Origin: Diploptera punctata
Taxonomy: Eukaryota; Arthropoda; Insecta; Blattodea; Blaberidae
Assembly (NCBI GenBank): GCA_030220185.1
Contig: JASPKZ010003424.1
Span: forward strand, 1,302,001-1,366,000
Direction of reading: 5' to 3'
Length of the DNA: 64,000 nucleotides
In this document: positions 1 through 10,916 of the stretch, in pieces
Layout: every line of letters begins with the position of its first letter
Numbering within the stretch: the stretch's first letter is position 1
Notes under the pieces: generated by a model
What the model was told of the DNA's origin: nothing
Databases searched by the model: none
The model's input: the letters and a program-made list of their open reading frames with translations, nothing else
Program-made: the position numbers and the translations under genes

Positions 1-152
1 TCCATCTGTATAGATATGTATCCATTGTGGTTCAGGATATAGGCTGTGAATGGTTTCCAATGTGATTTGTTTTAGTTCATCTGGGGTCATTTCACTTTTT
101 AAAACATGAAGTAAGAATGTTAAAAAATACAAACTGAAATATTAATGATAAT

Positions 153-745
153 ATTTAATTAATGTTGGGAAGTAAACATTATGAGGTATAATCATTAAAA
201 TTCATCGGAGAACATATTGTTTAAACAACTCACCTCATAGGATTCATGCTTCCATGATATCGCGATTTCAAACATAATCATGTTCATCGTCAGCCATAAC
301 TCCGACTGATGAAATTCTTCGGCCGTCAACTATTCTATTCAAGGTTATTCATTGTATTTGATGCCATCTTGAATTTCAAAGTCTTAAACTTTTCTTCCCT
401 AGACTTGAGTAGTCTTTAATTATATTTAATTAATGTTGGGAAGTAAACATTATGAGGTATAATCATTAAAATTCATCGAAGAACATCATAATGTTTACTT
501 CCCAACATTAATTAAATATAATTAAAGACTACTCAAGTCTAGGGAAGAAAAGTTTAAGACTTTGAAATTCAAGATGGCGTCAAATACAATGAATAACCTT
601 GAATAGAATAGTTGACGGCCGAAGAATTTCATCAGTCGGAGTTATGGCTGACGATGAACATGATTATGTTTGAAATCGCGATTTCATGGAAGCATGAATC
701 CTGTGAGGTGAGTTGTTTAAACAATATGTTCTCCGATGAATTTTA
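153..745. mobile_element. Hairpin element H1 (593 bp)
   Basis: Flanked by a perfect 12-bp duplication attaatgataat at 141-152 and 746-757. The left end carries the head block ggaagtaaacattatgaggt. From about 195 to 740 the sequence is a near-complete palindrome: CTCACCTCATAGGATTC on the left matches its complement GAATCCTGTGAGGTGAG on the right. The head block recurs internally in both orientations (about 438-460 and 494-515), so this copy is a longer version than the others. It lies about 190 bp upstream of an aPKC exon. Confidence 0.88.
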
Positions 746-938
746 ATTAATGATAATGTTTGACTTGCCAGTTGCTTTGTAAGTAGAATCTGTATAGTTC
801 TCTACTCAGTCAGTGCAGATGTTTCCTCTGCCACATAAATACAAAAGACTTATTAAAGTCTTGTAATTTTATGAGTAATTAAAAATAATTTACTTTCATG
901 ATTATTGATTTGCTGATATTTATTTTTGTTGTGTACAG

Positions 939-1057
939 TGTTGACTGGTGGGCACTGGGTGTTTTATTATACGAGATGTTAGCGGGGAGAAGTCCTTTTG
1001 ATATTGCTGGTGCCTCTGAAAACCCAGATCAGAACACTGAGGATTATCTTTTCCAAG
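939..1057 (+). CDS. aPKC: aPKC exon: kinase subdomains IX-X
   Basis: Internal exon of atypical protein kinase C, a Ser/Thr kinase of the Par polarity complex. The read-through peptide contains [20 protein letters not shown] followed by [15 protein letters not shown]. The first is the conserved DxWxxGV of subdomain IX; the second ([12 protein letters not shown]) is characteristic of atypical rather than conventional PKCs. The acceptor is tgtacag before 939, and the first base completes a codon begun upstream (phase 2). The donor is CAAG|gtatgt, leaving phase 1, which matches the acceptor phase of the exon at 3336. The upstream exons, including the ATP site and activation loop, lie outside the window. 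A long hairpin insertion ends about 190 bp upstream of the acceptor. In-frame codons before 939 and after 1057 are intronic. Confidence 0.95.
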
Positions 1058-2100
1058 GTATGTTATTCTGGATTCTTAAAGGAATGGTTATCTGCTTTAC
1101 TAATTGCTACAGCAAATGCACTTGTTCTGTGAGAGGTTTGCAAGATATTGTGTGCATGGTGCTCTTATATTTGAATATAGAGCAAGAATTTTTGTGTGTA
1201 AGTATGAATGAGTCCTCTGTATCCATAGTGTGTTCATTGCTAAGTTACTAAACATTCCACTGCCATTCAGACCAGCTATATAAAAATAATAATCAAAAAG
1301 TTTAAAACTACGAGGACTGTGTTGAATAAAAACCAGTAGAAATCAGACAGTCCTAAAAGAGTCTAAATGAGATGAAATTGACGACATTGTAGAATGCACA
1401 TTACAGCACTGCTAATAAGATTACCTCAACAGACTCTGTTTTGTCTGCAAGAAATACAGAAATGTTTATTGTGCCTTATCACGTATATCTTACAAGGAAA
1501 GAGCATGACTTTGAATGCTTAGAACTGCACAAAAAATGTGCTTAAAAATTTTAATCGCTCATCCCAAAAACAGATGAATGAGCCATTCACTTGCAAAACT
1601 GCGCATCTTAGCATGAGAGATATTTAAATGATTTTGTATTCAAGTAAAGAAAGGATATTTGGTAATGTGAAAAAACAAAATATTGATATAATAGGACTAA
1701 ACACATATATATTTCAAAGTTGTGTCTTATTACTATATTTCCCTCTGCTTAAATAATTACATTATCTGAACAACAAACTTTTTTCTACCAACCTCATAGT
1801 ATTGCACAACTATTCAGTCTTCAAAATGCACGTGTGAAATTTCAATGAAATAGTCAAAGCAAAGTGGAACAGAACAATTTGCACTTCTGACTAAAGCCAA
1901 TTTTTCACATTCAACATTATTTCTGCATTCAAACAAAGCAAAGTAAAGCTAACACTGTCTTCCTTGTTATTATCGCTTCCAAAGACACCAAACAAAGGGA
2001 AGCTATCTGAGCATGCATACTACTAAAACTGTCTTCCTTTCTCTTTCATTTGAGCCTATAAACAAATTTCTACACCTTATCTGAGTGATGATATAGCATT
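1058..2100. other. aPKC intron, no feature seen
   Basis: AT-rich intronic sequence after the first exon. No repeat, ORF with family resemblance or RNA gene was recognised here. Confidence 0.6.
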
Positions 2101-2109
2101 GTCAAACTG

Positions 2110-2560
2110 CTATATTCTTCTCATTTGAAAGGAATGATGGAAAAAATCAGGAATATACAAGATAAAATGTGCTGATTGTGATAAGATATGCATAGGCAAA
2201 AAAAAAAAAAACCCTGACCATTAGGATGAGAGAACACATTACAAATGTAAAAAAATGGAGAAATAAAAAAATCTGCAGTAGCTACCCATGTCTGGTCAGA
2301 ACAATATAAAATCAATGTAAACACTACATTATTAAACCAGTTAAAAAAAAACACACTAAAGAGCTGACCATTTGAGAGAAGATCTACATCTAGAAGAATA
2401 AAAATAGAATTATGAATTTTGAAATTCCCAGGGAAAAGTATTTGATTTATAAGTTCTTCGGTCAACCAGAAGATGGAGTGGGAGTCAACATCCAGGGCTG
2501 ACAACATAAAAATTAACAGTCTGGACAAGTTGATGATGGTATGGATAACATATCAATGTC
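2110..2560 (+). pseudogene. Penelope-type ORF 3' remnant
   Basis: Broken + strand reading frames give MREHITNVKKWRN, then REKIYI/KNKN-like and MNFEIPR pieces. The order matches the C-terminal part of Penelope GIY-YIG proteins and parallels the better kept copy at 32820-33060 (NVKKGEVDKSAVAAHAWSE). Several stops and frameshifts are present. It sits just upstream of the small inverted repeat at 2749-2858 and probably belongs to the same insertion. Confidence 0.55.
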
Positions 2561-2748
2561 AAATGAAACACAAATATTTAAGAGGTAAGATTTACCAGAT
2601 TTACCTTATTTATTAAATTGCTTTTTACATAATTTTGTTATATAAGCAAATTTTGCTAGGTGTAGGATCCTTACCACAAAAAGCCATTTTTTGTATTTTT
2701 CAATTGATATTTTCAATGAATATTTTTCTTCTTCTTCTGTATTAATTT

Positions 2749-2858
2749 CACCTCATAAAATATGATCATCTCACCTGGACATGTTTCGGAGACCATTACC
2801 TGCATCATCACTGGAATTAGAGTTGTTCATGTGAGAGGATCATATTTTATGAGGTGTG
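2749..2858. repeat. Small hairpin with CACCTCATAAAATATGAT arms
   Basis: Inverted arms cacctcataaaatatgatc and gatcatattttatgaggtg enclose a segment whose minus strand reads GATGATG...CTCCGAAACATGTCC. This is the same GAAAC-N-GTC layout as the other hairpins. The head block is not obvious in this copy. Confidence 0.65.
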
Positions 2859-2869
2859 GTGTAAATTTC

Positions 2870-2990
2870 CAATTTCATATTTGAAGAGAAAAATGATATG
2901 CTCAGACTAGGGTTTGAACCCAGGACCTTCGGCTTTCTAGGCCAATGCTCTACCACTCAGCTACCTGAGAACTCCAATCTAATCGCAAGT
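2870..2990 (-). repeat. tRNA-derived SINE-like sequence
   Basis: On the minus strand the segment reads like a tRNA: box A-like GTAGCTGAGTGGTAGAGC, then box B GGGTTCAAACCC. It ends in TTTTCTCTTCAAATATG. The same tail occurs at 7205-7345 and 17607, which marks a dispersed family rather than a tRNA gene. No paired acceptor stem or 3' processing site is seen. Confidence 0.7.
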
Positions 2991-3335
2991 TTTTCTCTTA
3001 GACATTGTTAATTCCCGAGTGCCGAATGCTATGAGCATTTGTTCGATCATGCAAATGGCAGCTTCTATTTAAGAAGACATTTATTGGGAATTTAAACACT
3101 ACTTTTGAAAGCCAGTAGGGCTTCTTTTGATGTTCTTATTATGAATTTTCAATTCATGTTTGCATTCTATTACTGCCTATGAAAATAAGAGAATTCAGTC
3201 TCTAAATATAAAGTTTTTTTTAAGTTATGTTTTAGGCAAATGCAAAAGTTGTCCAATAGTAAAGCTATTATTATAAAGTTTCATTTACTTAAGTTTGATT
3301 CACATGAATGTTTAATAAATTGTTATTATTTACAG

Positions 3336-3505
3336 TGATTCTAGAAAAGACCATCCGTATTCCTCGATCATTATCTGTGAAAGCTGCATCTGTGCTCAAA
3401 GGATTCTTGAATAAGAATCCTGCTGATAGATTGGGTTGCCACAGGGAAACTGGTTTTCTTGACATAGCCAATCATCCCTTTTTCAAAAGCATCGACTGGG
3501 AAATG
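3336..3505 (+). CDS. aPKC: aPKC exon: end of kinase C-lobe
   Basis: Second aPKC exon of the window, 170 nt. It starts after ttatttacag; its first two bases complete the Val codon begun at 1057. The peptide runs [16 protein letters not shown], then [10 protein letters not shown] and [11 protein letters not shown]. Arg in PADRLGC is the structural Arg of kinase subdomain XI, and HPFF..IDW is the usual end of the AGC kinase C-lobe. The donor is ATG|gtgagt, phase 0. The next aPKC coding sequence is 33.7 kb downstream, so this exon borders a giant intron. Phase and protein order agree with vertebrate PKC iota/zeta and fly aPKC as I know them. Confidence 0.95.
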
Positions 3506-3680
3506 GTGAGTTATAACATTCATTTTCACTTTTTTTTATATTGCGCTATTGTAGAGCATAAAATATTGCAAATGTATTATGTTATGAATTCTGAAGCTTG
3601 TCAAGTATGTAATAAAATTACTACTCTTTATTCTGCTTTCAATTACTCATATGTGTAGATAAAAAATTAAGAAAAATATA

Positions 3681-4872
3681 CAGTAAAACTTGTTTAATCT
3701 GGAACGTGAATAATGCAGAAATCTGTCCAATGTGAACAAATTTATTGGTCCTGGCAAAATTATAGTAATTTTATGTGCATTTATTTTGTATAAAATGGAA
3801 TCTGTCCAACGCAGAAACGGAAGGATATTTGTACACAATTCACTAAAAAAAATGTTTATAAGGCGGAAAGATAGAGAAATAATTTAGTTTTCACTTCATT
3901 GAATTCCTGTTAGGCGAATTAACAATAGTGATGATTCCTGCCGCCAGGTGAAGTTGAGTTTATACCTATATTTGGATTTTTTTTTTCGGTCTCAGTGCAC
4001 ACCCAGTTTGCGAAATACAGGTTCGTTTAACAAATATTTGACTTGTGACATCTATCTTACAAATAACCAGTGCACTGTAAAATCTTAAATTAGTTTAATA
4101 TCTGAGACCGATTGTGTACATATCTTTCACAGGTAGTGTTCTGAATTTATGGAATAAAGATGGCTAAATTGTATGTATCATTGTCATTAAACAAAAAAGT
4201 GAAAGTGATTGAAGATAAAGAAAAACAAACTCTCAGTACGCAAAATAATGACTAAATTTAAATGTAGAAAAACCCAAGTTTGTGAGATTTTAAAACACAA
4301 AGAAAAAATAATGAATGAATGGATGCAAGGAAATGGTCAAATGAAGAGCAAAAAAAAAATCAACAAGGTGTGTTTTACAAGTTCACGATAAAAAAATCTC
4401 CAAATTTCCAGACCCATGCTCCAAAGTCAATCTCTAGCTGTTGCTATATCCCTAAGGAATAACGATTTCAATGCATCTTCAGGTTGGTTGTGGACAGTTT
4501 TAAAAGACTACACCATGTAGTGTGGAATGAAATTTGCAGGAAATAAAAGGATGTGGACGAAAGTATAGTTAGTGAGTGGAAACCGAAACTGCATACTTTA
4601 ATTTCAGGAATCGCGCCTAAGAGACATTTCGAACTCTGACGAAACAGGACTGTTTTTTTTGCGTGTTACCGTCAAAGTTGCTCGTACATACTATACTTCA
4701 CTTTCCAACAGCAGCGGAACTACAATTAATCCAAGGTACATAAAAAGACATATATGGTGCTCTATAATCTAAAATTGGTAAATATTTTTTTTGTTTTTTT
4801 ATAATGCGGAATGTTGTCTAATGTGGAAAAAAAATTGGTCCCATGTGATTCTGCTTTGAACAAGTTTTACTG
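3681..4872 (+). mobile_element. pogo/Tigger-type DNA transposon, decayed
   Basis: Terminal inverted repeats begin cagtaaaacttgttt and the right end is the complement aacaagttttactg, flanked by TA on both sides (3679-3680, 4873-4874), as expected for Tc1/mariner-superfamily pogo elements. Inside, + strand frames give KVKVIEDKEKQTLSVRKIM then KCRKTQVCEILKHKE, typical of the CENP-B/pogo N-terminal helix-turn-helix. Further on come DFNASSGWLW (second HTH) and NSDETGLFF (start of the DDE domain). The rest of the catalytic domain is missing and frames are broken. It is therefore a 1.19-kb internally deleted, non-autonomous copy. Confidence 0.88.
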
Positions 4873-5369
4873 TATTTTAATTTTCCTTTTCAGTTCCCAT
4901 TAATCTTTAACTATTTGTTAAAATATTTTTCTGTCAGGATGTGAAAATTTCATGAGCTTCTCTAAATGTTGGCACAAGGTTTATTATTTAAGATGATAAT
5001 GATATAAATGGGTTCTTGAAGGCAGAATAATATTGTAAGACTACAAATCTCCAAAGAATCAGTAAAAACATTAAACAGTAGCTGTGATGTCAAGCTTTTC
5101 TTTCTGTCTTCTCTTAATTGCTTCTCAGGTTATACTATAGCAATTGCTATAAATTTATCAGAATTGAGGTAAAAATTTGATACACCAGCTGAGATTATCA
5201 GGCTTTCATTTTTCCTATTTTCTTCTTCTTCATTATTGTGCTAATGTTTTGTTATTGTGTCCACGAAAGTGGCTGTAATATCTCATAGTTTTGATTTGTC
5301 CTCTTATTTATTTCTGAAGTAGAATTTATACAATAGAATATAAATATAAATTGAAAACATCACATGTCA

Positions 5370-5440
5370 CCTCATAAAATATGCTTCTCTCACCTGACAT
5401 GTTTTGAAGACCATCATTTTCTTCCTCAGCTGAACTCCAA
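5370..5440. repeat. Half of a CACCTCATAAAATATG hairpin
   Basis: Begins cacctcataaaatatgc and reads into ctcacctgacatgttttgaagacc, parallel to the left arm at 2749. No matching right arm is seen, so it is a truncated copy. Confidence 0.5.
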
Positions 5441-5584
5441 CTATTTGAAATTAGCTATTGATGCCAGTGTGAAATTTGCAATTCATATTTGCATTCTATT
5501 GATATTTATCTCATAGTGTCATTTCCCACGAGTTTGTGATAAATTATATTTTATACACCTGTATGTTGCTACATTGAAACATTT

Positions 5585-5720
5585 CGATCTTGGGGTCTAG
5601 GGGTTAAGTTCCTCTTTTCTGATCTGGGGTTGTGGGTTCAAACCCAGCTGGGAACAAGTCCTCTGGGACAGACTTTTAGTTGTAGGTCCTAAATATGAAG
5701 ATTTATGAGTTCATAAATAA
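5585..5720 (+). repeat. tRNA-derived SINE-like fragment
   Basis: Box A-like tctaggggttaag and box B-like gggttcaaaccc are spaced as in tRNA promoters, then ctgggaacaagtcctctggg. No tRNA fold is evident. Called from promoter-box resemblance only. Confidence 0.5.
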
Positions 5721-5873
5721 ACTTGAAGCCTAAATTAGACCTCTTAGAAAATTGAATTAGCTTTTCCCATCAGAGTAATAATTTAATTACCTAATAGGTG
5801 TCTCATTGAGGCAATAGACTAACCATTTTCATTTGTTGACATTTGTGGGAAAGTAATTGTTCATTATTTAATA

Positions 5874-6508
5874 CAGTGAAACCTGTCTTAGCCAGAACTT
5901 TATAAGAAGGAAACCTGTAGAGACGGAAAGAAATCTCCAGAACAGTACGATTTTGTATGTATAGTTGTCCTGTATAAGCCGGAAACCTTCATAATGCGGA
6001 AACAGAATGGTTTTTAAAGTATCAATAGTTAATTTTTATCTCAGTAAGATGGAAAATTATTCTTACGCACGTTCTAATTACAGTATTAATGACCACATGT
6101 GACAATTCTGTATATGACGTTTTGTTCATTATATCGTTTTACCTTCTTGTGTTGCCATTGTATTGTGGGGATACCCTTGCTTATGTGTGACAGCGCTTTT
6201 CCTTGCCTGCTTACGTTACCTGCGAGGGAGTTGGGAAACTCTTCAGTCTTCCTGTAGTTGAGTTCCTCCTTGCTTTTGTGTAATAAAGTTGTTTTGTATT
6301 GCCATGAAAACTGAGCTGTGTTACATACACAATTTTGTCTGTATTTCAGTCAATATGTTATATGTCTTCAAAACGTGCAATATAAAACCCTTACACTGCT
6401 TGAGAAAATTCAAGCTTGTAATTTGGGAACCCTTTATATGAAGGAAAACTGCCAAGATGGAAATATATTTAAGGAACCGTTATGTTCCTTCATAGACAGG
6501 TTTTACTG
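5874..6508. mobile_element. pogo-type MITE (635 bp)
   Basis: The left end is cagtgaaacctgtctt; the right end is the complement of cagtaaaacctgtct. TA flanks both sides (5872-5873, 6509-6510). Internal text such as gccggaaaccttcataatgcggaaa repeats the subterminal style of the 3681-4872 element. No transposase remnant was recognised. Confidence 0.82.
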
Positions 6509-6515
6509 TATTTCA

Positions 6516-6781
6516 AGGAAATAACACTATGAGGTTTCTTTTAGATAATATGAGTTAGATATGCACTACTCACCTCATATTTGTAGCTTTTTTGAATACC
6601 CTGAGTTTCGATGCCTTAGGCATCATTTTCAATTCTTTCTATCTGTCGAAAGTTCAGGATCACCAACCACCATTTTGACAGTTAGAAAGAATTTACTATG
6701 ATGCCTAAGGCATTGAAACCCAATGTCTTCAAAAAAGCTACAAATATGAGGTGAGTAGAGAATATCTAACTCATATTATCT
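6516..6781. mobile_element. Hairpin element H4
   Basis: Head block ggaaataacactatgaggt, then outer arm agataatatgagttagatat, then CTCACCTCATATTTGTAGC. The right side is the complement, ending with the outer arm atatctaactcatattatct. Loop region around 6650-6680. No clear TSD; the copy begins within 10 bp of the pogo MITE. Confidence 0.85.
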
Positions 6782-6884
6782 GTCACTAATTAGATAGGTT
6801 AAGTAACTCCTACAAGATAGCACACTTGTCCCACAGGGACTATATTATTATAGACAGACAAACATTGAAACATCCTATAGCAAT

Positions 6885-7160
6885 ATTTAAATTAATATTG
6901 GGAAGTAAACATTATGAGGTTATATCATTAATAGTGAGTGGAGAACATATTTTTAACGACTCACCTCATGTATTTTCAAATTTCTTTGATACCGGCAGTT
7001 TCAGACAATATCATGTCCCGCTTCAGTCATGGCTTCCACTCCACTCAAGTGGGAGCCATGACTGAAGAGGGACAAGATATTGTCTGAAACCGCTGGTATC
7101 AAAGAAATTTGAAAATATATGAGGTGAGTCATTAAAAATATGTTCTCCACTCACTATTAA
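6885..7160. mobile_element. Hairpin element H5
   Basis: 12-bp TSD tcctatagcaat at 6873-6884 and 7161-7172. Head block gggaagtaaacattatgaggt, then outer arm, then CTCACCTCATG arm. The right arm ends TATGAGGTGAG plus the complement of the outer arm. The minus strand of the left arm reads CTGAAGCGGGACATGATATT then GTCTGAAAC, a hammerhead-like layout. Confidence 0.9.
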
Positions 7161-7204
7161 TCCTATAGCAATGTTTTTATTATTAATTTCATGCATCTCA
7201 ATGA

Positions 7205-7345
7205 TGGATAAATCATATTTGAAGAGAAAAATTATACGCTCAGACCAGGACTTGAACCCGGCATTTGGTCTAGAGAACCAAGGGTCCCGGGTTCAAGTCA
7301 CAGTCTGAGCGCATAATTTTTCTCTTCAAATATGATCCTATAGCA
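7205..7345. repeat. Inverted dimer of a tRNA-SINE 3' part
   Basis: Arms catatttgaagagaaaaatt and aatttttctcttcaaatatg face each other. The right half contains box B-like gggttcaagtc, the left half its complement-like cttgaaccc. It uses the same tail as the sequence at 2870-2990, so two partial copies are joined head to head. Confidence 0.7.
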
Positions 7346-7360
7346 AATTAATCAATAATT

Positions 7361-7640
7361 ACTAGGAAGAATGTTATGAGGTAATTTACCAGCAGATTGA
7401 ATCAGATGCTTTGTTTTCTCACCTGGCCATCTTTCGGGGATAATCTTCACCATTTTAACTGTTGAGTTGATGATTGTTGTCTTGTATATTCTTTCCCTCT
7501 GATGGTGGCCAGATAAGCCTCATGTTTAAATTATTTTCCCTGAGAACTTCAAAATTCGTTACTTTCTCTCTTTTTTTCTAGATGTAGTTTTTTTTTTCCA
7601 TACTGTGAATTTTGTTGAAACTGTCATAAAATTAAAAAAT
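7361..7640 (-). mobile_element. Half hairpin/Penelope fragment
   Basis: Starts with a head block-like ggaagaatgttatgaggt, then CTCACCTGGCCATC. The minus strand of the remainder reads like a decayed Penelope C-terminus (pieces with KKKLHL and NEF) matching segments in the 35-36 kb copy. No right arm, so the insertion is one-sided or truncated. Confidence 0.6.
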
Positions 7641-7649
7641 AGGGAATAT

Positions 7650-9030
7650 ATCCATTTAGTATCCATTCTTTACTTATATTTACTAAAAGAAGTGTTTTAT
7701 TTGATGCTATTTTTTAGTTGAGAGGAGTATAGTTTTGCAGATAGGATATATGTGGAATAATATAGAAATATTTGAAGACAATGAACTGTACATATGAACA
7801 TATACATTGTATCTGATTCATGTGGTCACCCATCAGCTTGCCTGATGGGTGGCCATGTGTCTTCTGTTAAGTGAGCTTGCATGTTCTTACAAGTTAATAC
7901 TTAAAACTTAGGTATACATAACATTATACACATTTTGGTACTTACCCTACTCCCACAATATCCTGTATGTGCTGTAAATTTTCTCTTATGTATGTTAAAC
8001 ACCTTCTCAAGAAATTTGTATTCACATTCGCTAATTCTGCAACTGTAAAGGATCTAATTATTTATTATACATTTTCTTTTAGTTAATTTAGGAAATGGAT
8101 ATTTTTTAGCATTGACCATAAATCACAAGGTGTGAGATCTTGGAATCTGGCAGACCATAAATTCCTCCTTATAATTTTATCCCAAAATATCCATTGTATT
8201 TCGATCATGGATTCATATGCATTGTGGGGTATCTCACCTCATATAATTGAAAATACACAAAAGAACGCTCTGCATATGTTAATTCACCATGTATGGGTCC
8301 CAAAATGTGACTGATGTACCTGACACTGTTTATTGTTTCTTGATAGAAAATTGATTCTATAGTCACTGATGGCATTCCACACCCCCTACTTGTATCTCTC
8401 AACGTATTTCCAACAAGACAATGCAACATCCCATATTGAACTCAAATCTATGACTGAAGTGTGCTGTATGTTTGGAGACAGAATTATAAGCAGGAATTTA
8501 TGAACTGCCAGAGTCCCAGATTCACATCTTGTTTAAAAAGTTTAAAAAAGTTTTATCCATTTCCAAAATGAACTAAAAGAAAATGTATAATAAATAATTA
8601 GGTCTTTTACAGTAGAAGAACTAGTGCATGTAAATAAAAATTACTTGAGAAGGTGTGAAATATGCCTAAGAGAAAATGAGTGTACGTACAGCATCTTCTG
8701 AAGCTGCGTAAGTACTAGAATATGTGTATTGTCTAAGTTTTAACAATTAAGTTGTGAGAACATGCAAGCTTGCTTAACAGGAAGGCTCCCACCACTACAT
8801 GAATCACACACACACACACTGTATGTTGAATTACAGTGTATATATTGTTGTTAACTCAGATTTCAAAATTAAGGAGAAACAATTGTGAAGAGGGAGTAGA
8901 AAGTAACTCTGAATCAAATAATATGTCTAATTCAATTAACTGACATTATTAAAAATCTTTGTTAATTAAGGGTGTAGGTAGCTTTGAAAATACCATATAT
9001 ATGTTTTTCTTATATATTTTAAACAATTCC
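7650..9030. other. Intron, only minor repeats
   Basis: AT-rich. Contains an imperfect inverted repeat around 7880-8110 and 8575-8780 (for example ttctcttatgtatg and aaatatgcctaagagaaaat; aatgtataataaataatta). A short CA tract lies at 8807-8818. No coding signal. Confidence 0.5.
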
Positions 9031-9505
9031 CTCCATGGTATCTTTACCTTGTCTTGGTGGAGTGGCTTGCATGCTTAAATGATCCCATGAGCTATGCCAG
9101 CGGTAGCATTGCTGCCGATAGGGTTACCCATGCTGGACTGGTCGAAGGTGATAAGCCAGATGAAAAAAGTACCTGGGTCGAAAGAGTGACGATCTTTCAC
9201 CGTAAAAAATACAACCGTCATGAAATGTGGACATGTGTTCTACTGGGGTAAAATTTTCCAGAGGACATGGTCTTTTTAGGAAGCCAGATATATTAAGAAT
9301 AGTCAAGTCTCATACACTGTGGTGTGCAGGACATGTGGCACGAATGGGGTATAAAAGACATGCATGGAAGCTTCTTGTAGCAAAACCAGAGGGAAAACGC
9401 CAAGTTGGTAGACCAAGAATGAGTTGGGAGAATAACATTAACTATGATTTAAGGGAAGTAGATTATACGGGGAATGATTGGAAAACATTAGCTCAGGATA
9501 GAATT
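9030..9505 (+). pseudogene. RTE-like retrotransposon fragment
   Basis: 9227-9505 encodes FRKPDILRIVKSHTLW, then AGHVARMG, GKRQVGRPRMSWENNINYD and DLREVDYTGNDWKTLAQDR. This is the C-terminal tail of the RTE-like family repeated at 48-61 kb. The segment before it (9040-9226) translates as LNDPMSYASGSIAADRVTHA, probably from another part of an element, fused by deletion. The copy is cut at LAQDR by hairpin H7. Confidence 0.8.
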
Positions 9506-9680
9506 TAACATCTCACCTCATAATTGTAGATTTCTCAAAGACATATTTGAATACTTCTGCATACTTTCTTCAGATATCTGAAGTACTGGAACATGTCTTC
9601 AAGAAATCTACAATAATGAGGTGAGATATTAAATTCTAACTCAATTATTAATTAAATAAACCTCATAGTGTCACTTCCTT
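9501..9680. mobile_element. Hairpin element H7
   Basis: Left arm CTCACCTCATAATTGTAGAT; right arm ATCTACAATAATGAGGTGAG. The head block follows on the right as its complement (acctcatagtgtcacttcc), so it is in reverse orientation relative to H1. It interrupts the RTE fragment on its left. Confidence 0.82.
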
Positions 9681-10904
9681 CAAGTATGAATGAAAATTCA
9701 GTCTAAATTAATTAGTAAATAATTGAAGTTTGGTCAACACATACCTATATTCAAGTACAGTTTTTTTCTTATTTTTAATACCTAAATAAGAAAGTGAAAT
9801 TTCAGCTACAAGTGACTTTTATGTATAAATATCTGCCCTAACTGTTTTATTGTTACAGCTGTAATATTTTGAATACAGATATGATTGAATTTTAACTCTG
9901 AAAAATATTTTTATATAAACTATTTATACAATCACGACTTCTGAAGGACTATTCTACTGAATCTGCTATAAGAGCTTTATCATGTAATGAATAAAGTGTA
10001 TTGGAAATTCCATAATTTTACAAAGGTTAATATTTCAGGAATTAATTATAAATTAATTGAGCGAAAATGGTTTAAGATACCTATAAATACATATACCATA
10101 TATATTTTTTAAGTGAAATGTACCCTTAAATCTAACACAAAAAATTGTGATAATGCCAATTATAATCAGAGATATAATTTTTGATTTTGAATTACTTTTT
10201 ACCTCTCTTCACATCTGATTCCCCATAAGTTAAATTTGTAAATATTAATCCCTACATTTGATCATCTATTACATAACTAGAGAGTTTTACTGTGATTTTT
10301 TGTTTTGTTTCATCATTAGCACCATTCTTATAAATTGCTTTTACATAAAAATTACATGGGGTAAAAGTAATTTTTGTTTCATATCACATACAAATGTAAA
10401 AAAAAATGCAGTTTGTCATAGAATATATATTTTATAATATGCTTAATAGCAGTAAAATTACTATTCTGTACACTAGAAATAACAAATGGCCACTGAATCC
10501 TTTTCTTTCCTTCATTCAAATTTCCTTCTTTTCATTCTATCTCTCACTTTTTCTTAAATGCTTTCCTGCAATGCACTTATTGTCTGCTTTGATTTTAGAT
10601 AAATTAGCTATCTTACTTAAATAACAGTACTTGCTTGTAAAAATGTGTTGGACTGCTGCATGAATTATGTTGTTTTCTGGTATATATGTCGCCTCCTTTG
10701 TTCCATTCAAAAGGATGTGTGAACTTGATTATTTTAAAAACTAGAGATTATGAATGGTGAAAGAGTTAGTTAGGTAAATTTAATTAAAGGCAGATATTTG
10801 ATCTCTGACTAATTACAGTAGCATCTGTTTGAGATTGTTTTCAGTAAATCAGAACGATGGATATTTAAAATCATGTTTAATTCTCATCAGTATTTCTAAG
10901 AAAA
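9681..10904. other. AT-rich intron, nothing recognised
   Basis: No inverted repeat, tRNA-like box or family-like peptide was found. Confidence 0.5.
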
Positions 10905-10916
10905 AATAAAAAGTAT

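Noticed and set aside
2870..2990. tRNA gene on the minus strand
   Set aside because: Box A and B present, but no convincing cloverleaf, and it is fused to a repeated SINE tail seen elsewhere.
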